Shown one piece after another: positions 6,350 through 10,859 of a stretch of DNA of 10,859 nucleotides; position 1 is the stretch's first letter, and every line of letters starts with the position of its first letter. The DNA is from Bryobacteraceae bacterium. GTDB lineage: Bacteria > Acidobacteriota > Terriglobia > Bryobacterales > Bryobacteraceae. The stretch spans positions 1-10,859 of the forward strand of contig JANXXV010000823.1 of NCBI GenBank assembly GCA_025350445.1, read 5' to 3'. The position numbers were made by a program, and so were the translations under genes. The notes under the pieces are model-generated. The model was not told the DNA's origin and made no database searches. It saw nothing but the letters and a program-made list of their open reading frames with translations.

Positions 6350-7054
6350 ATGAAGGCTGTGCCCATCTCTCAAACGATTCTGATTTTCGCGGCGCTCGCG
6401 TGCTTCGCCACCGCATGCGGACCGAAGAGAAAAATAAAAACAGCGAAGCCCGCCCCCATCGGATCGAGCGGGACAGGCATCGCCAGTTGGTATGGAGATC
6501 CTTACCACGGGCGGCGCGCGGCAAACGGCGAGATCTACGACATGGAGAAGTTGACGGCCGCGCATCGCACTCTCCCCTTCGGCACCTGGGTGCGGGTGAA
6601 GAATCTTTCGAACGGCAGGACGGTGGATGTGCGCATTCAGGATCGCGGTCCATTCGTGCACCATCGCATCGTCGATCTTTCCCGCGCGGCGGCAAGAGAG
6701 ATTGAGATGCTCGGACCTGGAACCGCGAAGGTGCGCGTCACCGTGATCTCTCCCCCGGCGCTTCGCGAATCACCGCCTCCCCCGGCCGCTAAGAATGCGG
6801 ATCTGTTCGCGGTGCAGATCGGCGCGTTTCAAGATCGCGCCAAGGCCGAGTCAATCGCGGCGGGCATGAAGGAACTCTACGGTACGGCGCGAATCGTAAC
6901 CCGCGAAGGGAAACCACGTCTTTACCGCGTCCTCGTAGGCGGGGAGGACTCGAACGATAAAGCCAACGCACTTGCCGGGCGCATGCGCCTTGCCGGCGCC
7001 GACGGATTCGTGGTCCGGTTAGACGTCCCCGCCGAACCGGAACCCAAGCCCTAG
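6350..7054 (+). CDS. rlpA: RlpA-type septal ring lytic transglycosylase lipoprotein (DPBB + SPOR)
   Basis: The 234-residue product has an N-terminal lipoprotein signal (hydrophobic residues 8-22, ATAC lipobox with Cys23). A double-psi beta-barrel follows (about 42-133) and then a SPOR domain (about 151-226). The barrel carries the family motifs GIASWYG (43-49), AANGE (57-61), TAAHRTLPFGT (69-79) and VRIQDRGPF (94-102). His72 and Asp98 correspond to the residues needed for cleavage of stem-less glycan strands in known RlpA enzymes. SPOR domains bind denuded septal peptidoglycan, so the protein probably acts at the outer membrane or division site. The frame opens at a TTG at 6248, but the ATG at 6350 is chosen because the lipoprotein signal begins there; the ribosome binding site is weak. 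It is transcribed alone, divergently from the 23-codon gene, and followed by a palindromic repeat element. Confidence 0.9.
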   Translation: MKAVPISQTILIFAALACFATACGPKRKIKTAKPAPIGSSGTGIASWYGDPYHGRRAANGEIYDMEKLTAAHRTLPFGTWVRVKNLSNGRTVDVRIQDRGPFVHHRIVDLSRAAAREIEMLGPGTAKVRVTVISPPALRESPPPPAAKNADLFAVQIGAFQDRAKAESIAAGMKELYGTARIVTREGKPRLYRVLVGGEDSNDKANALAGRMRLAGADGFVVRLDVPAEPEPKP

Positions 7055-7057
7055 GCG

Positions 7058-7189
7058 CTAGTGTGCCGTCCGGGCTAATTCTTTACAACATGCGACTGGG
7101 CGCAAGGTGGGGCAGACAACTTGTCTGCGCCACCCCTCGGCGAGCGCTCTTGCACCAGTCGTCAACTCGTACGGGGGACGGGACACTAG
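7058..7189. mobile_element. 132-bp nested palindromic, MITE-like element
   Basis: Three inverted repeats lie one inside another. The outer pair, CTAGTGTGCCGTCC (7058-7071) and GGACGGGACACTAG (7176-7189), matches at 13 of 14 positions. The middle pair is 7093-7106 with 7149-7161. The inner hairpin is GTGGGGCAGACAA (7107-7119) with TTGTCTGCGCCAC (7121-7133), 12 of 13 positions, one base apart. It contains no gene and starts four bases after the rlpA stop. TA lies just inside each end, as expected for TA-targeting (IS630/Tc1-mariner type) miniature elements. No flanking duplication beyond that is visible, so a REP-like extragenic palindrome is an alternative. Confidence 0.55.
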
Positions 7190-7198
7190 ATCGAGGAT

Positions 7199-7212
7199 GG
7201 ACGCCCGCGTCC
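7199..7212. repeat. 14-bp palindrome upstream of the sigma-54 activator gene
   Basis: GGACGC-CC-GCGTCC is a palindrome with 6-bp arms, about 75 bases before the activator start. It could be an operator, but no second copy supports this. Confidence 0.25.
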
Positions 7213-7285
7213 GCGCGTGGCGCCCGGCCGCACTCCCGCCAAATACCCGGAGACTTTTCATCCACCGCCGCCACTTATTCTGAGA

Positions 7286-8296
7286 ATGACTGGTGAGTCT
7301 ATCGAATTCCCGCGGGCGCTGATCGGCAACTCTCCGCGCATGAGGCAGGTCCACCGGCAGATTGAAAAGTTGGGCCACACCCGTTGGCCGGTGTTGATCC
7401 TCGGCGAAACAGGCACGGGCAAGGAAGTGGTTGCCCGATCCATCCACGCCGTCGCGAACATCGGCCCCTTCGTCACCATCGATTGTTCCGCCCTTGTGGG
7501 GCCTTTAATGGAGAGCGATCTGTTCGGCCATACTAAAGGCTCGTTTACCGGCGCGGCCGCCGCCAAGCTCGGCATGATAGAGATGGCCCATGGCGGCACC
7601 GTGTTCCTCGACGAGATCGGCGAGTTGCCGCTCGACATGCAAGTGAAGCTGCTGCGCGTCCTGCAGGAAAAAGAGTTCCGGCCCGTCGGCGGTCTCAGCG
7701 CCAAAAAATCCGACTTTCGCGTCATCGCCGCCACCAACCGCGACCTTGCCACGGAAGTTGATCGAGGGGCATTCCGCCGCGATCTCTTCTATCGTCTGAA
7801 TGTCGTCACCATCCGCCTGATTCCGTTGCGCGACCGCAAGGAAGACATTCCTGTACTGATTCAACATTTCCTCGACCGCTACGGCAAGAACCATTCGCTC
7901 ACCCGGGAAATCATCGATGCCATGGCGGCGTACGATTGGCCGGGCAACGTGAGAGAGCTGGAAAATTCCATGCAGCACATGGTCGCCATTAACTCCGGTC
8001 CACTGCTGCACATTCCCGATCTCCCATCGGCTATTCAGAACTTCACCGCGGCGCACAAATCGCAGTTCCGTTCCTTGTCCGTATCGGCGCAGCAGACGGT
8101 GGTTCCTCCGCCAAGTCCCGGATCCGGCACGCAGTTCGCCGGACATCACATTCTTCCTCTTCCGGAAGTGGAGCGCCGTGCCATCCTCGAGGCCCTCCGC
8201 TACACCAAGGGCGACCGCGCCACCGCAGCCATCATGCTTGGCATCGGACGCACCACGTTGTATCGAAAGCTGAAAGAATACCAACTTGAAGACTGA
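7286..8296 (+). CDS. Sigma-54-dependent transcriptional activator without a sensory domain
   Basis: The 336-residue product consists of an AAA+ activator domain (about 10-240) and a Fis-type helix-turn-helix (about 294-332). The Walker A motif is GETGTGKE (40-47) and Walker B is GTVFLDE (104-110). The sigma-54-contacting loop reads GSFTGA (85-90), a common variant of GAFTGA. ATNRDL (149-154), FRRDLFYRLNV with the arginine-finger residues (163-173) and WPGNVRELEN (218-227) complete the family signature. There is no receiver, GAF or PAS domain, only about 10 residues before the AAA+ part, so it resembles PspF-type activators controlled by a partner protein or by expression. The ATG at 7286 is preferred to GTG at 7217 because the earlier stretch is Pro-rich and lies in the intergenic spacer; the ribosome binding site is weak either way. 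The glycosyltransferase gene follows after 65 bases. No clear GG-N10-GC sigma-54 promoter was found nearby. Confidence 0.9.
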   Translation: MTGESIEFPRALIGNSPRMRQVHRQIEKLGHTRWPVLILGETGTGKEVVARSIHAVANIGPFVTIDCSALVGPLMESDLFGHTKGSFTGAAAAKLGMIEMAHGGTVFLDEIGELPLDMQVKLLRVLQEKEFRPVGGLSAKKSDFRVIAATNRDLATEVDRGAFRRDLFYRLNVVTIRLIPLRDRKEDIPVLIQHFLDRYGKNHSLTREIIDAMAAYDWPGNVRELENSMQHMVAINSGPLLHIPDLPSAIQNFTAAHKSQFRSLSVSAQQTVVPPPSPGSGTQFAGHHILPLPEVERRAILEALRYTKGDRATAAIMLGIGRTTLYRKLKEYQLED

Positions 8297-8319
8297 TAAC
8301 CGCACTACCGCGGCATCGT

Positions 8320-8356
8320 GCAAGAATGACCATGCAAGAATGACCATGCAAGAATG
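8320..8356. repeat. Tandem repeat, 14-bp unit, 2.6 copies
   Basis: The unit GCAAGAATGACCAT occurs at 8320-8333 and 8334-8347 without mismatches, and its first nine bases recur at 8348-8356. The array ends six bases before the TTG start of the glycosyltransferase, so it occupies the translation initiation region. Each unit carries ATG triplets, and 14 is not a multiple of three. Confidence 0.85.
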
Positions 8357-8361
8357 GATGC

Positions 8362-9411
8362 TTGCCAATTGCACTTGACGCAACCTACAGCATTGGGGAG
8401 GAACTCTCAGGCGTGGGCGTGTACTGCCATGAGATACTGACCGGCCTCGCCACTGCCCACCCGAAGACTCCGTTCCTCTACTGCTACCGTCCAAGGCAAT
8501 ACTTCCATTCGTTCGGGCGGCGCCTGTTCCGAAACTGCAGCCGGTTTCTCTTGCATGATGAATTCCACGTGCCGCGCGCCGAACTTTTCCACGGCCTCAA
8601 CCAGCGAATGCCGGTGAAGCGGATGAAGCATCGTGTTTGCACATTTCACGATCTGTTCGTGCTGACGCAGAACTACGCCACTCCGGAATTTCGTAAAGTG
8701 TTCACCGCGCGCTCCAAACGGGCGGCGGAACGTTGTGACGTGATTATTGCAGTTTCCCAGTTTACAGCCGGCCAGGTAGAAGAGCATTTGAAAGTCGACA
8801 GAAGCCGCATCAGGGTGATCCACCACGGTGTTCGCGAGGCCGCGGACCGCACCACCTTCCCGCGCGAAAATCTGATCCTTCATGTAGGCGCGATTCAGGA
8901 ACGGAAAAACATCACCCGTCTGGTGGAGGCTTTTGAAACCGTGCCGAAGGATTGGAGGCTGGTGCTGGCCGGATCGTCGTCCGGCTTCGGAGCCGAAAAT
9001 ATTCTGAAGCGCATTGAGACCAGCCCGGCTCGGGATCGTATCCAAATCACCGGCTATCTCTCGGCACCCGCACTCGACCGCCTTTTCGCGCGGTCCCGCA
9101 TCTTCGCGTTTCCTTCTCTCGACGAAGGCTTCGGAATGCCGGTCCTCGAAGCGATGATTCGAGGCGTGCCCGTTATCACCTCAAACCGGTCCGCACTTCC
9201 GGAAGTTGCCGGTGACGCGGCACTGCAAATCGATCCGGACGATACCGAAGCTCTCGCCGGCGCGATGCACCGCTTGATTGGCGATCCCGCTTTGAGTACG
9301 AATCTGATTGCGGCGGGCAAGGAAAGAGTAGCCAGGTTCACTTGGCGATCCGCCGTGAATAAAACCTGGGGAATTTACCGCGAATTGGTGGGACCCGGCT
9401 TGACGCCCTAA
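8362..9411 (+). CDS. Family 4 glycosyltransferase (GT-B fold)
   Basis: The 349-residue product is a retaining GT-B glycosyltransferase of family GT4, which moves a sugar from a nucleotide donor to an acceptor, usually in polysaccharide or glycolipid synthesis. The N-terminal Rossmann domain starts with the typical ALDATYSIGEELSGVGVY (4-21) and includes TFHDLF (94-99). The C-terminal domain begins near LILHVGAIQERKN (171-183). It carries FPSLDEGFGMPVLEAM (250-265) with the E-x7-E pair Glu255/Glu263 that binds the donor, then VPVITSN and LPEVAGDAA. The start is the TTG at 8362: it gives the standard family N-terminus and is the only in-frame start, since an in-frame stop occurs at 8341-8343. 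There is no signal peptide or membrane helix, so it acts on the cytoplasmic side. It follows the sigma-54 activator on the same strand and its stop overlaps that of the opposing gene. Confidence 0.9.
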   Translation: MPIALDATYSIGEELSGVGVYCHEILTGLATAHPKTPFLYCYRPRQYFHSFGRRLFRNCSRFLLHDEFHVPRAELFHGLNQRMPVKRMKHRVCTFHDLFVLTQNYATPEFRKVFTARSKRAAERCDVIIAVSQFTAGQVEEHLKVDRSRIRVIHHGVREAADRTTFPRENLILHVGAIQERKNITRLVEAFETVPKDWRLVLAGSSSGFGAENILKRIETSPARDRIQITGYLSAPALDRLFARSRIFAFPSLDEGFGMPVLEAMIRGVPVITSNRSALPEVAGDAALQIDPDDTEALAGAMHRLIGDPALSTNLIAAGKERVARFTWRSAVNKTWGIYRELVGPGLTP

Positions 9412-9734
9412 CGAACTTCTTCGTCGATAGCGATTTTGAGAGCGCGAAGGAACTTGTGGTCTTGCGAAGTCCACTTTACCTTGCCGGCGGATTCGAATTT
9501 GCGCAGCGTGGGGCCTTCGGTCTCGATTTCCATCTCCGCGCCATCCTCGCCATCCGTTTCGTTCTCATCGCGTTTATTAAAGCCGATCGTCGCTTCTAAC
9601 ACTAAGAAGACGTCGTAGCCCGCCCGTTTGATTTCGCCGATCGCAGCCGCGATCCGGTCGGAATCGGACAGAGATTCGTTGATAGCGTTACCGAGTTCCT
9701 GCATTAGCTCTTTCAATCGATCGTCCACTCTCAC
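9408..9734 (-). CDS. Small acidic protein of unknown function
   Basis: I do not recognise this 108-residue protein. Residues 1-40 are predicted helical (DDRLKELMQELGNAINESL, then SDRIAAAIGEIKRAG). A hydrophobic strand YDVFLVLEATIGF (40-52) follows, then a very acidic segment about 54-73 rich in Glu and Asp, and a basic to mixed end with KVKWTSQDHKFLRALKIAID. No signal peptide or membrane helix is seen. The GTG at 9734 has GGGAG five bases upstream; a second GTG at 9728 is an alternative. A promoter-like sequence lies at 9755-9783. The gene converges on the glycosyltransferase, and the two stop codons share two bases. The codon pattern and ribosome binding site support a real gene. Confidence 0.7.
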   Translation of the reverse strand: MRVDDRLKELMQELGNAINESLSDSDRIAAAIGEIKRAGYDVFLVLEATIGFNKRDENETDGEDGAEMEIETEGPTLRKFESAGKVKWTSQDHKFLRALKIAIDEEVR

Positions 9735-9754
9735 CGCCTCTCCCGGGCACCTTC

Positions 9755-9783
9755 AGAATAACACCCAACCGTTTAGATGTCGC
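9755..9783 (-). promoter_or_regulatory. Possible promoter of the small acidic protein gene
   Basis: On the minus strand GCGACA (9783-9778) and TATTCT (9760-9755) are spaced by 17 bases, with an extended -10 TG one base before TATTCT. The start would leave a short leader of about 14 bases including the GGGAG site. Confidence 0.35.
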
Positions 9784-9909
9784 GCCGCTCCGGGCGTCGC
9801 AGACAATTCACCGAATTCCCTTGCTATTCATATCGGCGCCTCTTTCGGCGAACTCCAGACGGCAGGGATAATCCGGGTGCTCTGTTACCATGAAGATGAG
9901 TTCGGTCCC

Positions 9910-10173
9910 ATGGCTTCAATCGGTAAAAAATTCGTCCAGCACGTGGTTCCCCGCGTCATCAAGCCGGTGCGCATCCTGTGGAATGAGTTCATTGCGTTCC
10001 TTTTCTTCGCCCTCGCCCTTCTTGCGGTTCCATCCGCGTATCGGCACATCAAGAATTTTGAAGGCGACGCGCAAAGTTTCTTTCGCACGCTTCTCACCTG
10101 CGGATTCGCATTAATCATGATTGTCTTCGGCGTCTTTTCTTTTCTGCGCGCACGTAAGATCTCCCGGACATGA
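9910..10173 (+). CDS. Small membrane protein with two transmembrane helices
   Basis: The 87-residue product has a basic amphipathic start ([16 protein letters not shown], 6-21), helix 1 at about 24-41 ([17 protein letters not shown]), a loop of about 18 polar residues, and helix 2 at about 62-79 ([15 protein letters not shown]), ending in a basic RARKISR tail. Both termini are probably cytoplasmic, with a short external loop. I recognise no family. The frame is open further upstream to 9628, but that stretch is antisense to the small acidic gene and reads as non-coding. The ATG at 9910 has a purine-rich GATGAG about 9 bases upstream. Its stop overlaps the mutase start (ATGA at 10170-10173), so the two are translationally coupled. 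Confidence 0.72.
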   Translation: MASIGKKFVQHVVPRVIKPVRILWNEFIAFLFFALALLAVPSAYRHIKNFEGDAQSFFRTLLTCGFALIMIVFGVFSFLRARKISRT

Positions 10174-10859
10174 AAGGCGAGCCAGAGAGGCCCGGCGACT
10201 TTCCGTTTACCCGCGGAATATACCGGGAGATGTATCGCAGCCGGCCGTGGACCATGCGCCAGTATGCCGGCTTCGGCACCGCCGAGGAGAGTAACCGGCG
10301 CTACCGGTATCTGCTGTCCCAGGGAATCACCGGCCTGTCCGTCGCCTTCGACCTTCCTACCCAAATGGGCCTCGATTCCGACCATCCGCTGGCTGCGGGT
10401 GAAGTGGGCCGTACCGGTGTGGCCATCGGCTCCCTGGCCGACATGGAACGGCTCTTTGCCGGCATCGGGTTGCAGGCAATCACCACCTCGATGACCATCA
10501 ACTCCACCGCCTCCATTCTGCTGGCTCTATATATGTTGGTGGCACGGAACCAGAATGCCGATTTGCGCCGCATTTCCGGCACCATCCAGAACGACATTCT
10601 GAAGGAGTACATCGCCCGAGGGACCTATATATATCCTCCAAGGCCAGCCATGCGGATCATCACCGATCTGTTCTCGTGGGCTGGTCGCGAACTCCCCTCC
10701 TGGAACACCATTTCCATCAGCGGCTATCACATTCGGGAGGCCGGATCCACCGCCGCGCAGGAGGTCGCCTTCACCCTGGCCAATGCGGTAGCGTACATCG
10801 AGGCTGCGGTGGCGGCTGGGCTCGATGTCGACGCCTTCGCACCGCGCATCTCGTTCTTT
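10170..10859 (+). CDS. Methylmalonyl-CoA mutase large subunit, archaeal-type (3' partial)
   Basis: The frame is open from ATG at 10170 to the window end (230 codons), so only the N-terminal part of the substrate-binding TIM barrel is visible. The enzyme interconverts methylmalonyl-CoA and succinyl-CoA with coenzyme B12. Family motifs are [12 protein letters not shown] (11-22), [18 protein letters not shown] (25-42), [13 protein letters not shown] (55-67), [16 protein letters not shown] (70-85), TSMTIN (106-111), [21 protein letters not shown] (137-157) and [11 protein letters not shown] (182-192). Tyr32 and Arg150 align with Tyr89 and Arg207 of the Propionibacterium enzyme, which fix methylmalonyl-CoA; isobutyryl- and hydroxyisobutyryl-CoA mutases differ at both places. 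Gln140 and His187 match Gln197 and His244. Only 10 residues precede the FPFTRG motif, whereas archaeal-type relatives have about 60-70, and an in-frame stop at 10155 rules out an earlier start. The B12 domain is probably a separate subunit. Coupled by ATGA to the small membrane protein gene. Confidence 0.93.
   Translation, partial: MKGEPERPGDFPFTRGIYREMYRSRPWTMRQYAGFGTAEESNRRYRYLLSQGITGLSVAFDLPTQMGLDSDHPLAAGEVGRTGVAIGSLADMERLFAGIGLQAITTSMTINSTASILLALYMLVARNQNADLRRISGTIQNDILKEYIARGTYIYPPRPAMRIITDLFSWAGRELPSWNTISISGYHIREAGSTAAQEVAFTLANAVAYIEAAVAAGLDVDAFAPRISFF

Noticed and set aside
7505..8494. 329-codon minus-strand open frame opposite the sigma-54 activator
   Set aside because: Crosses the intergenic tandem repeat and two real genes; composition typical of a shadow frame.
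9628..9909. N-terminal extension of the small membrane protein frame
   Set aside because: It lies antisense to the small acidic gene and crosses its promoter; the translation has no protein-like pattern before the ATG at 9910.

Overview
The window looks like a chromosomal stretch of a moderately GC-rich soil-type bacterium. The gene content fits Acidobacteriota best, of the Bryobacter/Solibacter kind: a secreted M81 (MlrC-like) metallopeptidase with an MFS permease and a Tat-exported xylose-isomerase-like TIM-barrel protein, a membrane-anchored malectin-domain protein, many palindromic intergenic repeats, and an archaeal-style methylmalonyl-CoA mutase large subunit. This is inference from gene content, since no marker gene is present.

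Layout. (1) 1-1176 (+): the 3' part of a membrane-anchored protein with two malectin-like domains; its frame is open to the left edge. (2) 1177-1818: no gene; it holds an inverted ATCCGCG-type repeat, a strongly folding segment that may be a small RNA, and a hairpin after the next gene. (3) 5872-1819 (-): a three-gene operon, in transcription order TIM-barrel isomerase/epimerase, MFS permease, M81 metallopeptidase. (4) 6205-5973 (-): a compact transcription unit with promoter, 5' hairpin, a 23-codon Lys/Ala/Pro-rich gene, a 3' hairpin and a rho-independent terminator. (5) 6274-7054 (+): rlpA, a DPBB-SPOR lipoprotein divergent from the small gene; an 11-bp sequence is shared at the same place in both promoter regions. 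(6) 7058-7189: a nested palindromic, MITE-like element. (7) 7286-8296 (+): a short sigma-54 activator without a sensory domain, then three copies of a 14-bp repeat running into a family 4 glycosyltransferase (8362-9411, +). (8) 9734-9408 (-): a small acidic unrecognised protein whose stop codon overlaps that of the glycosyltransferase. (9) 9910 to the right edge (+): a small two-helix membrane protein joined by an ATGA overlap to a methylmalonyl-CoA mutase large subunit cut by the window end.

How they may work together. The (-) operon reads as export, uptake and processing of one substrate class: two exported enzymes around one permease. RlpA acts on peptidoglycan. The sigma-54 activator and glycosyltransferase are adjacent and co-directional, possibly an envelope polysaccharide function. 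The mutase belongs to the propionate/branched-chain acyl-CoA route, and its visible pocket residues match methylmalonyl-CoA. The least expected items are the 23-codon basic protein gene with its full set of signals, the nested palindromic element at 7058-7189, and the structured segment at 1640-1785.
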